Of a stretch of DNA of 64,000 nucleotides, positions 17,382-30,000 are shown in pieces. The position numbers were made by a program, and so were the translations under genes. The DNA comes from Zonotrichia leucophrys gambelii. Taxonomy: Eukaryota; Chordata; Aves; Passeriformes; Passerellidae. The stretch spans positions 35,647,897-35,711,896 of the forward strand of contig NC_088172.1 in the NCBI RefSeq assembly GCF_028769735.1, read 5' to 3'. Below the pieces are notes generated by a model. It worked only from the letters and a program-made list of their open reading frames with translations. It had not been told where the DNA came from and did not search any database. Each line of letters opens with the position of its first letter. Position 1 is the first letter of the stretch.

Positions 17382-20300
17382 TAAAAAAACAACAAAACCT
17401 ACACCTGAAAAAAAAACCCACAAAACCAAACCATGTGGTGTTTGCTGGAGCTTTTCCTTCATGCTACGCTAAAGGACTGTTTGCCTTTTAAAGGACACAT
17501 CAAATGGACTGTATGTGTTAAAATAACCTTTTATAACAGCTAAGAAAGTAGGAAAGTGACAGGATTAAATTCCATTTAAAAGCTTCAGTGGAAAGCATTG
17601 TTTCAAAACCAAAGAGGAAAGTTGCCAGCTTCTCGCTTTGCTCAGGGGAGGGAAGAGAGGAATTAAGCTTCTTTGGACATTTTTCCAGGTTATACAAGGA
17701 ACTAATAAACTCCTTTTGAACTTAGTATTGATGAAAGTCTTTACAGACCACAATAGTATTTTTTTTTCCTTTTAAATCCAAAAAAAAAAGCCAACAGCAA
17801 AAGCAAGTTTCTTGTATATGTTTTCCTGGTGTAGCACCTCAGCCTTGACCTGGCTGGAAGATCCTCCCTTTGGTGGTCTTGGCCTGGGACTAGGACCTGC
17901 CAAGTTCACAGTAAAACAACCAAAAATAAATGGAAACAGTTTTGAATTCCTGGCTGAACAAAGATGGGAGAGAATGGAAATTTCTCTTTTCAAGTAGACT
18001 CTAGATATAATTTTTCTCACATGGAACTTAAAAAAACATGAAGAAACAAAAATATTTCACTTATTAAAATTCCAAAACCAACTGATTTCTTGTCACCCAT
18101 AGCATTCAATAAAGCCATAGATTTTATATCTATATCAATGTTTTCATTAAAAAAATAGAATTCACTTTAAAATGCAGTTTATTTTGGAATATTCTATTCC
18201 AAAAATATCAATACAGTCTTAGCCTTCCCCAAACACCTAATTGGGAAATATATTTGAGAAATGTTTTTCCTAGTGAATGTGGCAACCAAAAATATTTTTG
18301 TCAGTGAAAATGCTGAATTTGAATACTTCTTCAGTAACATTTTGAAGCAGGCATTTTCCAGTAAAAGTTGCCTTAACAGTCAAGACAAATAGAGATAGGC
18401 CATTAGGAAGGATTTCAGGGGCAGAAAAAACAACACATTTTTCAAAAGTTTGGGAACTTTTGGTGTTGGTGATGATGCTCTCAGCCATCAGGGAAGTGCA
18501 GACAGCAAAGAATGAATGATAAGTCATAACAGTGAACGCAACATCTGAGCGCTGCTCCCCTCCTTCACCCAGAACTTTAGGTGAGCACTGCCTATGGAAC
18601 TTGGTTTGAAACAAATCTCATCCTTTTCAGCAGATTTGTTTCTGATATCTGAAGGTGTTCATCCCATAATTTAAGTCAGTAAATTTTTAAGTAGCGGAAC
18701 TATTTTTGTGAACACAGGAAAAAAAGGGCCCAGGAAAGAGATACTGTTTCATTCCATCTCTTGATAAAGATGAACAGCAAAAGAATGCTGTTGAAGAGTC
18801 TTGATAGCTGTCATTGATTAAATTATCTCTTTTCAGTTTTCCTTGGGCCTGATTTCTGTTTCTGCTCTGATTCTCATGGTCTCTATTAAAGCATCCAAAA
18901 TGTTGGTCAGCAGAATGAACCCTAAATCAAGCAGAGCCCCCCCCTGTCCTTCCCCTCTCATGTCAGGCACCCAGCACTCACACAGATGACATTGCAGCCT
19001 GCAAAGTCACACTCAGGCCCTTGGTGGCCCCTGCTTGGCTCAGTGAGAGCAGCAGTGCTGGTTTTCCATTGTAGCAAGCCCACCAGGAGACCTGGATGTG
19101 GGAAAGGAGCAGATTTCCTCCCTATCATTTCAGTGCACACTGTTTCAGCCACAATAAGGATGTCTTGTCATGGGGATTTGCTAAACCCGTGGTTATAATT
19201 AATCTGCTGTTGTCTATAGAGTGGCTTGTGAGACAGAGCCATGGAAAAAGTGCAACATGGCCTCCTTTGGGCTATGCTGGGAAATGAGAGAAGTTTGGGG
19301 ATGTTTCCTTTTTTATTCTTCATATTGAAATGACAGTAGGGGGTGACAGAAGTGAAGCACAGCATGGCTGAAGCTGTGTTTTTGAAAGGATGTTTCAGGG
19401 TCTGCTGTCAGAAATGAAGGTGAGGGAAGGCTGACTCTCCTAGCAGTGCTGAGCAAAGTCAGGCCTTTTCACACAAAAGCCCTTCCCATTTGGACAAGGC
19501 AGGGTTCAGGAATTTAAATTGCTGTACCTATTTTTGCAAGCAGTGAGGATTTCTGAATTTGGATTGCAGCTTTGGGAAAAAAAAACACTAAAATACAAAC
19601 TAAAATTACTTTTAATTGCTGAGTTGGCTGCTGTGTTACGAGCAGTGAATGCCCACTTTTTGCTTCTGCTTTTCTTCCCTCTCCTCCTCTAGAGCTACAA
19701 GAAACCAGCTTTCTCCTAACATATTTTGTGTGGATTGCACATTCCTCTTTCAAATACTGTGTTGGTTTGGATGGGACAGTGTGATACAATCTCTCAGTAA
19801 GGGGTAAACCTCTGTGTCGTTTCAGCAGGTCATATAAAAGCACTAAATTAAAATAATGTGGCATGGTCATATGCTCCATGTCAAGTGATGCCAAAAATTA
19901 CATTTACCTCTATCACTACTCCCCTCAGTGTGGAATTGCAGACACACACTCCTGGGTTTTGGAGTAGTTTTTCACCTTCTAGGAGGCCTCTGAGATTATA
20001 GCCCTGTTATGCCCCCAGATGGAGGTGCAGGGGCTTATCCAGGCCTGACCCTGCAGTCCTGGGCTGTACCACAGTGTGAAGGGCAAGGCTCTGAACATCC
20101 TCCCTCGCTGGACCATTTACCACCTCCCCTGGTGCACATGCAGCTTATCTTTCCCAACCACATTTTGCTTTCTGCTTGCTCAGTCAGCCCAAGCGTGACC
20201 ATGCCCAGCTTTGGCCAGGTTCTGACGTGTGTCTGTTGGCATGGTGAAGGGCATGTCTCCACTCCAAAGTGACTTACCCTGACCTCACCAGTGAGCAGAC

Positions 20301-21420
20301 CCAGAGGATGATGTCTACAGGGTGTCTCACTGCAGTGGGTCTTCGAAGACAGAGAATTTAGCATTTTCTCCCAGTTTTTTTCTTGTTCTCCAAATTTTTC
20401 ATTGAATTCTTGTAATATTTGATCCTAAATGGTTAAAATTTTACAAATATGGTTTTTACAGCATGTTACTTTTTAAAAGCAAATGCCAGGCCACCTTAGC
20501 TATACATGATGCCACATGCCTGCACTTCATACATCTACTGCACCATTACAAAGCATTAAAGCAAGTAGGGACCACTGGACTCATAATGATTAATGGCATC
20601 AGCTCCTGTGTCCCTCTCTCCGTGCTTTCAGTTGTGTCATTGATGCTGAAGGGTGCAGCTTCTCTGGTGCCACTTCAAACAGCGGGTGTTTTCCCATCAA
20701 ATTCAAGAGGGCTGAGGTTCTTTACCCTTTATCTGCCATTTGTCTGTAAAGAGGCAGCAAAAATTCCATCTCGATGGATAATATGGGACTATCAATCACA
20801 AACAGATGAATAGAAGTCATTCGTTACTCATCTTAAAATAATATGCATGTGCCAGAGGGGCTGAGTTATAAGTCCATTTTTGTGGCTGTGCATGGGTATA
20901 TGTTCAGGGAAAGTTATGTTTTTGCAATGAGTGTTTAGGGAAATAACAGCATGGCTGCAGTTCTCCATCAAGCCCCTCTGGCAAGGTTCTGTGTGACAGG
21001 AAGCAAGTCATTAGGTGTTAGGTAGGAAGGTATTACACTTTCTGTCTTCTTCTGAGATATGAGTTGAGTTGGGAGCTGGTGAAATGAAGTGGATCCACGA
21101 ACTAGGTCCTTGGATAATGGATGGGCCCTGTAATATATGCAATTTGAGAGCCGAGAAGGCTGTGTATGCTGACAAGACAATGTATGTGACTGGAAGTGTG
21201 GAAATGTGGGTGCTTTGTGGTTATTATATGTTTGAAGGACAGAAGAAGATGAATCCTCTTGACCTGACAGCACTTTTGCAATAATGTTGTCTAAAATTGG
21301 GAGATTACTTTTATGGCAGTGCATACATTGAAAACAGTCTAAAAAATCCATGTGAAGAATAAGCTTTATACATTTTAATACCTGCTTCAGAACTTCTTGT
21401 TTTAGAATCATGTAGGAATT

Positions 21421-21615
21421 AGGGGTTCTCCCCCAAGGAAGGTGTACATTTCTTCACCAGCATTGCCATGCCCTGGAACAGGCTGCACAGGGGAGCATTG
21501 GAGTCACCATCCGTGGAGGTATTTAGAAGTCATGTAGATGTGGTGCTGATGGACAAGGTTTAGTGGGGGCTTAGTGCTGGGTTAGTGGCTGGACTCAATG
21601 ATTTTAAAATATCTT
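21421..21615 (+). mobile_element. CR1 LINE 3' end
   Basis: The series ccctggaacaggctgcacag, ggagtcaccatccgtggagg, agtcatgtagatgtggtgct and ggctggactcaatgatttta matches, block for block and in order, the last coding part and 3' end of bird CR1. The copy is short, 5'-truncated and moderately diverged. Confidence 0.85.
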
Positions 21616-22249
21616 ATGTAGATGAAAGAAAATCACTTATATTGTCTTGTCTTAGGATAGTTTCTTAAGCCTGTCAGAAGAAAAGAAAAAAGGCAAAAAA
21701 TAGTAATCCATTACTGTGATTTTAAATATGTGAATTATCTGAAGAGCAGTTCAATAAGACACTGTACTGCTTTAGTTTAAATAGAAACTTTCTTGCAAAC
21801 ATAATTAAATAATGCTTAAATAACTGAAGGATTTCCTGCAGACTGACAGAAGTGGTCAGTGTGTAAGCGTCTGACCATAATGTAAGGATCTTATAATGTG
21901 AATAAATGAAGATACATATATGGCTGTTTAACCTAGGAGGAGAGAAATTAAGAGACTGAGGAGGGAAAAAAATACTGTTTTCAGGTACTGAAGAGATCAA
22001 AAGTCAAGAAGGCAGTGAAGCGAGTGGCACAGCTTGAAATGAAAGGTTTGCTGCTGGTAATACTGAAGTGATAGGGAAAGAGCAAGGAAGGAGGAGATGA
22101 TGAAATGAATGAAGGACAGGGAAGATCAGTCCCACAGATTAAAAAATCCTAAGAGTGAAGAGTTGTGGAAACCAGCAAGGTTTCATTTCTGCATGTGCTC
22201 TCTTCAGGCCTGAGCTGTATTTTCTGCTGGATTCGGATCATTTGTTGTA

Positions 22250-22345
22250 TCATGAATATATAAATTATACATATACATACATATATACATTATATATACA
22301 GATAATGTGCATATACACATATATAAGAGATCTAAAAATATATAA
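22250..22345. repeat. AT-rich TA/TACA microsatellite
   Basis: The sequence is a degenerate series of tatac, atacat and tatata units over roughly 95 bases, typical of an interrupted (TA)n/(TACA)n microsatellite. Confidence 0.8.
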
Positions 22346-23004
22346 AGTATGTGTGAATAATACATAAATCAGAAGGTAGTGAGTGCACAAGGGTCAGATG
22401 AGATCCCCGTGCCCAGAGTATGTGACACATGAATGACAGGTGGGGACACGTGTCCTGCAGGGCCAGGGACCAGCAGGTTGCTGGGGCAGAGGAAGCAGTG
22501 TGAGGGCAAGTGTGTAAAACCACACATGAGTCCATAGCATGCAAGGACTGCAGACTAGGAGTCAGCCATGGGAAAGGAGATGTCTTTGAAGATTCAAGTT
22601 CAGCAAATTGGATGGGCTCGGTAGGCCCACGGCCAAGGACAAGCATGGACGCACCAGGAGGGAGCAGCGGAGGAGAGAGAAGAAAAACCTTGGCTTGGCT
22701 TGAAGCCAGCTCACATTATGTCTCCATCTACAGCTTCAAACAGGGGATTCGAATGCAAAGCTTGACTAATGGAAAGAGATCAAAGTGATTATTCTTTAAA
22801 TCAGTTTCCTCCCTGCTGGCCCTTGAGCAGGGCTGGTGTGACAGGCAGCCAGGAGCCCCACGAGCTCCAGTGGCCGTGGTGTGATCACAGTGCCAGGGAT
22901 GACACAACAGATGGAAAAGCCCTAGGGCAGGGAGGTAAAGCAGGTGTCAGTATTTTCTGTCCTGGGAGGTTACAAAGGTTCACCTTCATTCATTTTTAAA
23001 CCAA

Positions 23005-23420
23005 TTTAGTTAATCTGGTGCAAATCCCTGTGTGAACACATTAAGAGCTGACTTGAGATTGACCAAAATGATGGAAACCTGCTTGCAGAGACTTAAGGAG
23101 CTTAGACTACTTAGTTTATCCCACAGAAGGTAAAGAGTTGACTTTATTATTTTCTGCACGTCCATATGTGAAAGAGAGAGATTTGATAAGCAGACAGCTT
23201 TATAATCCAACAGGGAAAAAGAAACAAACTTTCTGGTGGGTGGAAGCTGAAGCAAAACAGACTAGAAATCAAGTCTACCCATTTTGCAAGGATGGAGTGA
23301 ACTGGAGGAATAAATTCCCAGGGGATGAAGGGACTTGGTGAACAGCTGTCAGGAAGCCTTGAAGGCATCAATTTCTCCTCTTCAGCCTCAGGACTAGGGC
23401 TGACACTCAAGAGAGTTGCT
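23005..23420 (+). repeat. Old CR1/L3-like LINE fragment (ORF2 3' part)
   Basis: In order, this stretch shows degraded counterparts of the C-terminal CR1/L3 polymerase region. These are a gattgaccaaaatgatggaa segment (RVQRRATKM-like), agacttaaggagcttagact (L-K-E-L), gtggaagctgaagcaaaaca and gactagaaatcaagtctacc (W-K-L-K, L-E-I-R-, Y-like), then aactggaggaataaattccc (W-N-N-L-P-like). The reading frame is broken. It is clearly older than the CR1 copies at 14462 and 21421. Borders are approximate. Confidence 0.65.
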
Positions 23421-24479
23421 TCACTAAGCAGCCCGTGTAAAACCCACATTAGCTGGCCATGGTAGGTAAACAAGGACTTGCTTCCACCTGCTTTATGGTT
23501 CACAGATTTTATAAACCAAATGACGTTAAAGAAAAGAGTGGGGGTTAGGGCTTCACCACATGCACCTGTATCCAGTAGATTTTCAGCCTTTGGCTTTCAG
23601 CAGATAAAGTGGAACTCATCGTTTTTGGTTTTTCAGTGGCAGGTGAAGGACAGTAGGGGGAAAAAAAGATCTACTCTGTCATCGCAGAGCATAAACAGAC
23701 AGCAGTGGAAGTGGGTTAAAAATGGGGCCTGTGGGACCTGAGGCAAGACATTCATCCAGAAAAAAAGATGATTGTTTTTGTAATTTGAACCTTTCTCTAG
23801 TATTCCTATGGATGCAGGCTTCAGCCACACCCAACCCCCAGCATATGTGAAGGACATATCCCCTTCTTCCCAAAAACATATTGGGACACCCAGAAAGTTG
23901 TTGCCGAAAATCTCCTTGTCTTGGGAGCTGAAGTGTGCCAGGTACTTGTGCCAGCAACAGGGAAGGGACTTGGCTGTTCACCACCCCCATCTCAGACCAC
24001 TTTGCCCACAAATGTTCCTGGTGCTAAATCAGAGTAGATGGTGTGAGACAAAATGTATCAGTTGACAGGTGGAATGGTCCTAAAGGGGGAACCAGAGAAA
24101 GAACACTAGGTCAGTTCTCAGCTCTGTTGTTTTTCCCATTCTATACCCAATTATAGCCAATTTTTTTAACAAGGCATCAAGAATTAAATTACCAATTACC
24201 GCAGTAGCTGAGTTAGCAAAGTATGTCCCAAAAGCAATGTGTGAAACTTTATATTATGTGAGATTCTTTTGCATATCTGCTCGGGTGGATGTGAGTCTTG
24301 CTCCCTCTGAGTGCTGTGAGTGAATGCAGGAGATGCAGCCATGTGGTGATTTCCTGGAGGAGCTGCTTGTGCAGTCAAAATGCATCTGCAGGCTCAGGTT
24401 TGGTACAAGAATCAGCCCAGCAAAGGTGTGTCACTGTGAATGCTCCCAGCACCATGTTGTTTAATCTTGTTATATTTCT

Positions 24480-25640
24480 TCCCTTTGATCACTTGTTGTA
24501 GATGAATTTAATTTCTCTGTAACTAATTTAGAGCATCATACAAGGCAGTTCTCCATGCTCATTATGAGGGACTTTCCTTATTTTTTTTTTAGTTAAAATT
24601 TGCCTCCCTCTTGCTTTTGCTTCAGTTTTATCAATGTTTTAATTACTTTCAGTTACATTACTTAGAAACTCATTAGTGCATTTTTATTAAGCACATTATT
24701 TTTTGCTGTTTATGCCATTTTTATCATTCCTCCCTTTTATTTTCCCTAAGTTTGAGCAGTGAAGATTTGAGGGACATGTTACATAGGGAGAATTCCCTTG
24801 TTGCCAAATCATATTTTGCAGATGGGTTCATGTTCATCAATTCATTTCATGTTTGCATATTGCATATCACTGTCTTTAAGAGCAAAAGCCCTGAATGGGT
24901 GGTGAGGGCTTCTGTTCTGGCAGTCAACAATTCTGAAAAATCACTATGCAGGAAACTCCTGTTTGACTGCATCTGTCATTACATGGAAATACAGAAACCT
25001 AAAAATCACATTATTCTCCACTGTCTCCAAGACTCATTTTAGTACAGATATTTGGATCCCTGCCACATTGTCTTTAAAAAAAAGGGATGCCTGTACTTGT
25101 GATGTTGTCTAAAATGAATCTTCATCCATGGACTGTTAACTGTACATCTCTTATGGTCAATGGCTTAATTAAATCAGATGCTGATGACCTTAAAACTAAT
25201 TTAGCACTTTCATGCATACTCTTTTCTGTTTGATTCATGTCAAATACAAATGCAATGGTAAAATCTTACTCCAGCATTAACAGCTGCAGCATCCTGAAAT
25301 GAAGCACAGTAGCTTGGTTTGCACACTGAAAATTAAATGGAAGCAACTTATTCTGGCACAAAATGAGAGTTGCTGGTCAGTTAGCTGGAGTAAAAGGAGC
25401 CATCATGTTGCATTATGTTGCAGGTGAGATGTGTTCCACAAGCTGAACAGCTGAAGTATATTAACAGTTGCCTGCCCACAGTCACTATTGGATATCTCCG
25501 CACTGATTAGCAAGAATAATCTCATTGTATACTCATTAAAAGAAATTAATCAGTGGAAGACATCTCAACAAAGATGTCCCGAGTTTCTGCACCTTGGACT
25601 GTAATGAGATTTGAGAGGCATATACAGAAAACAGAACCAG
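24480..25640. other. AT-rich repeat-free intronic block
   Basis: Over about 1.1 kb the sequence is strongly AT-rich, with many homeodomain-type TAAT/ATTA cores. I recognise no LINE or simple repeat apart from a 10-base T run near 24580. Frames here are short and show no protein family. Unique AT-rich blocks of this sort in large introns are often conserved non-coding elements, but conservation cannot be judged from one sequence. Confidence 0.35.
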
Positions 25641-25812
25641 CTTTCTCTGGGCTTCTATCCATGTTTTAAAATCTTAGAGAAAAGCATTCATTACACCATT
25701 TACCAAGTGGCTGAATTTGCAAGATGTTAAAAAAAACACATTTCCACCTCTGCTTTCCTTCTGCTTGCCAAGCCACCTTTCTGTGCCTGTCTGTGCTGCC
25801 CAGTGCTGCTGA

Positions 25813-26262
<450 letters not shown>

Positions 26263-26399
26263 TAACTAGATATGAACAACTAGCCGTTTTAGATTTAAAA
26301 AATCTCCAAGCGCAGTGAAACTTCATGCGGACATCCTGTGTTGTCCATGTGGGCTCACTGCACTGCTCAAGTAGTGGATTATCACTCATGTGTTTGTTA

Positions 26400-26438
26400 A
26401 AATGCTGCCTGTCCTGTGGGAAGTGACAGGCAGCATTT
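26400..26438. repeat. Perfect 14-bp inverted repeat (hairpin)
   Basis: The arms aaatgctgcctgtc (26400-26413) and gacaggcagcattt (26425-26438) are exact reverse complements around an 11-base loop. Pairing stops abruptly outside the arms (A against A, then weak). The stem is too short for a typical microRNA precursor, so its nature is unknown. Confidence 0.7.
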
Positions 26439-26894
26439 AGTGACTAGGATTTATCAGTGGTGTCTACAGTCATATGTGCTTCAGAGGCTGACAGCTTCAA
26501 GATGTAGTTTATTAAAACTGTGTTTATTAGTTTATGAAGCCCTTGAGCTCACCAAACATAAAGAGCAAGATGAAAAAACAGGTTTTCCAGTGTACCAGCC
26601 AATGTCAGAGGTGGTGACTTCCTTCCAAAATTAGAACAGCTCTCAGAAGTTTGCAACTTACTTGCTTTCTGTGGCAATTTGCACCCTGAGTGTTTCGGCT
26701 GCTTTTGGCCATGAGGTTTAGCACTCAGCCAGGCGAGGATGCTCCTGCAGGCGACAGCTGACCTGGGTCATCTGCTCTGCTCTGGGCTCTGCCAGCCTTC
26801 AGTCTGGCTGCACCCAAGTGGCCAAAGAAACAACTCACACACAGTTATTGCAGAGAAGCTGCTTTCAGAGTGGTTTGCCTTCACCTCCTAGTTC

Positions 26895-27090
26895 AAAGAA
26901 TCATACAGTGGTTTGGGACCTTTAAAGGCCATGTAACCCAAGCAATAACCAAGGCCATCTTTCACTAATTCATTTTGCTCAGACCTGTCCAACTTGACCT
27001 TGAAGTTTCCAGGGATGGGCAACCTGTCTGGGCAACCTGTTCCAGTTTCAACCACTTGTGTTGAAACTGTGACTTCAATTTTAAAAAAAT
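26895..27090 (-). mobile_element. CR1 LINE 3' end, antisense
   Basis: Read on +, caaagaatcatacagtggtt followed by gggacctttaaaggccatgt and a taacccaagcaa segment is the reverse complement of the bird CR1 terminus. Downstream, cagggatgggcaacctgtct and ggcaacctgttccagtttca match the next CR1 blocks. It is truncated and diverged. Confidence 0.8.
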
Positions 27091-30000
27091 TAGTGAGCCT
27101 TAGAGCAATAGGAATAGAAAGTAATCATAGAAGTATAGCTGTCAGGTGTTCAGGTAAGTCCTAAGCAAAATCAGGAACTTAGAATCAGCTGCTTTTTCCT
27201 TTGCAGCTTGTTACAATGATTCCAGCCTTTTGCTGGGGTCCTGGTAGATCAGGTTAGGAGGAGCTGGCGCTCAGTGGCCACAGGCTCCCTTGCCCAGACG
27301 GCGCCGCTGCTGCTGGTCCCACGTGCTGGGTGACGTGCGCAGGATGCAGCGTGAGGCACCCAACAAGAGGGTGTTAGCCAGCCAAAGGCACGTTTGTGTA
27401 AGACAGCAGCACAAACAGCCCCACTGCCCAGCTTTTTCCATCACATGGCTACAGCTATTGCTGCTCCTTTAATTAAAAAAAAAAAAAAACCTGCAAAAAT
27501 GAGTGCTTTATGTAAAGTCATGTTCCTCTTCCTTACTGTAATAGTACAAGTGCCACAGGAGCTAAGGAATCATCCCCTGGGCTTGTTAGAATCTAGCAAG
27601 TATCAACTCCATGTGTGCTTAAAAAAATCATCTTAACCATCCAGAGTTGGGTTCATCACCCATTGTTCTAATTGAGTTGTACTATTATTTCTTAATAGTA
27701 CAAAAATACATTGAAGATACTCGTGAAATTAAAGGATGATATTTATGTTTTCTTGGGGTAAGCAAAGTTCATTAGTTAAGCTGAAGGCATAAAATAAATG
27801 ATAAAACAAGGAGTTCATTGTTGGGTAATGCATAAGGTCAATTTACTTGCAAATAACTTAAAATAACACAAAGTCTGAAAAATGGCACCACCATGGTGAA
27901 TGTCTGGGAATGTGAACTGGTGTAATGCCTGATCTTCACTACAAGGCAGTGGGAATTTTGGAAATATATTTTAATTTCTCCAGCTCTACAGAAACTATAG
28001 TGTCACCAGTATTTTTCAAGTATCTCCCTAAGAACTAGATGCAGTGACAGGTACAGTACAGACTAAAGGAAAGAGGAAGTAGAAGGAGCCTTTTGCAAAA
28101 TGGAGCTGGCTTCAGTCCTGACATGATCACTGCTAGGGTGCCTGTGACAGTATCAGAGGCTCTTTGTGTTGATTTGTGAGTTCCTAGGGTGTACCTCTGA
28201 GCTAAGGCAGCTGAGATGTCTGATGGTGAGTTGTTACAAAGTCACCCCAAAGATCAGTGAAACCTGTTTGACCTCAAATAGGGCAACAGTTTATTTAAAA
28301 ATGCCTCAAGCATGCTCAGATATGCAACAGTAGCTGCAGGTATTGAAAGCCCCCAAGGTCTGTGGAGATTTTTAGACCAGTAGCGCCTGTCTTAGTTCAC
28401 TGTGGTATTTTATGATAGTGAGTTGAATGCAGTGTGGCACACATTTGACCCCAAAAGGTCCATCTTTGTCAAAGCATCACGTGCCAGCCTAACCCAAGGC
28501 AGCACTGGTATCAACCATGGCTCGTGTTCTGTCCAGTCTGAGTGGAGGTGAAGCAGGCTGGACACTGACATCCTGCCTGTGCACAGATGCAGACTGGGGA
28601 CTGATAGCAAGTCCATGTAGCTCAGCCCTTGATCTTCTGCCTGGAATTCTAGGAATATGCAGTGAATTTACTTTCAGTTCCCATTTATTCTTTATGCTTT
28701 GGCTGTCAGGAGGTGTTGGGACATGGATGCCTGTGAGCAGTAGATATGAACCCAGGATCACTGACACACTGCATGGAGAAGCTGTGGAAATCTTTGGGCA
28801 AGTGTTGGTCACACACATCCACATTTGGGGAGGAGAAGGCATTCCTCAATGCCCCATCATCTGCCCTGTGTCAGTCCTTCCCACCTTGGAGTGGGCAGAT
28901 GTTCCGGCAGCAGTGCAGCCCACAGCTGGATGTCACTGGGAGCCTCACACAGCTTCCACACTGCATGTTTGCAGTAAACCACGTTGCACATCCCCATCTC
29001 ATGTTTTTAGATGTGAAAACAAAAGTACTGCATGAGTAAATGAACCAGGGCTATGTACTTGCAGCATCTGCCTTTCCACTTCTGGACAAGATGTCCTATA
29101 TAGCTGTGCTAAAAATGTATTCCATGCCCAGCTTCCTGAGCTTTGTCTTATTTAACAAGATGGCCATGGACATGCTGAAGTCAGGGATTCCAAGTAAGTC
29201 TAATTACTTGGTCACTGCCTTTTAGTTCACATTGTGCCTTCATGACAGGGCAATAAATTATACCTTTTTTTGATACTCTGAACAGTAGGTGTGGAATTAA
29301 AAGTTTTATTAATGTTTTTGGATTGTAAGAAAACCAGTATTTAATTACCATGATTATTAAATTTTTTAATCAGGTGAGAACCAGAAAACAGAGATCTAAG
29401 ATCTATGGATATTTCTGGTTTCTAATCCCAGTATCTAGTTCCTCACCATACAATTTACTGCTGCAGTGATATGTCAGATGTCCCACCCAAGTGGGACAAT
29501 CACAGACCAAGAATGCAAGACCTATCTAGAAAAGAGCACTAGAAGCATCTGCACATTTTTACTGCACTGTTCCATGGCTTATTTTGGCAAAAATGAATAA
29601 TAATAATTATTTATTTTTTGACTTTACAAGAAAAATCAAATACATGTCTTGGAACTCTCCCAAGGCCAATAGTTTGGTATTTTTGTAGGGGAATATGGCT
29701 GGCTTTCACCTGAAAGTCCCACAGCAATGAGTGTTTCATCTCATTCTTCAGTGTGTTTTTCTTTCCATGGCCAGTTCTTAGTGTTTTTCAACCTACTAAG
29801 TTTGAATTTCTTTATCACCCATTTCTCCTCTGTACATGCCATGTGCTCCCTTCAGAATTACTTTTTCTACTCCTCACTGTTACTCTACCCGTTCTCTGCC
29901 CTTTGCCCTGCAAAATCAGTATTTTTGTGTTGCTGTTTATTCAATGTCCCTTTCACTCGTACCTCTCCTTCATCTCCATGGCTGTTCTTTTTCCAACACT

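Noticed and set aside
22250..22345. CRISPR-like or regularly spaced repeat
   Set aside because: The units are short, irregular and AT-only, with no distinct spacers. It is a microsatellite, and the genome is a vertebrate's.
26400..26438. Pre-microRNA
   Set aside because: The stem is only 14 bp and pairing does not continue outward. A precursor would need a longer imperfect stem.
28517..29035. 172-codon open frame on the + strand
   Set aside because: It is intronic, with no recognisable domain, and an overlapping frame of similar length is present on the opposite strand.
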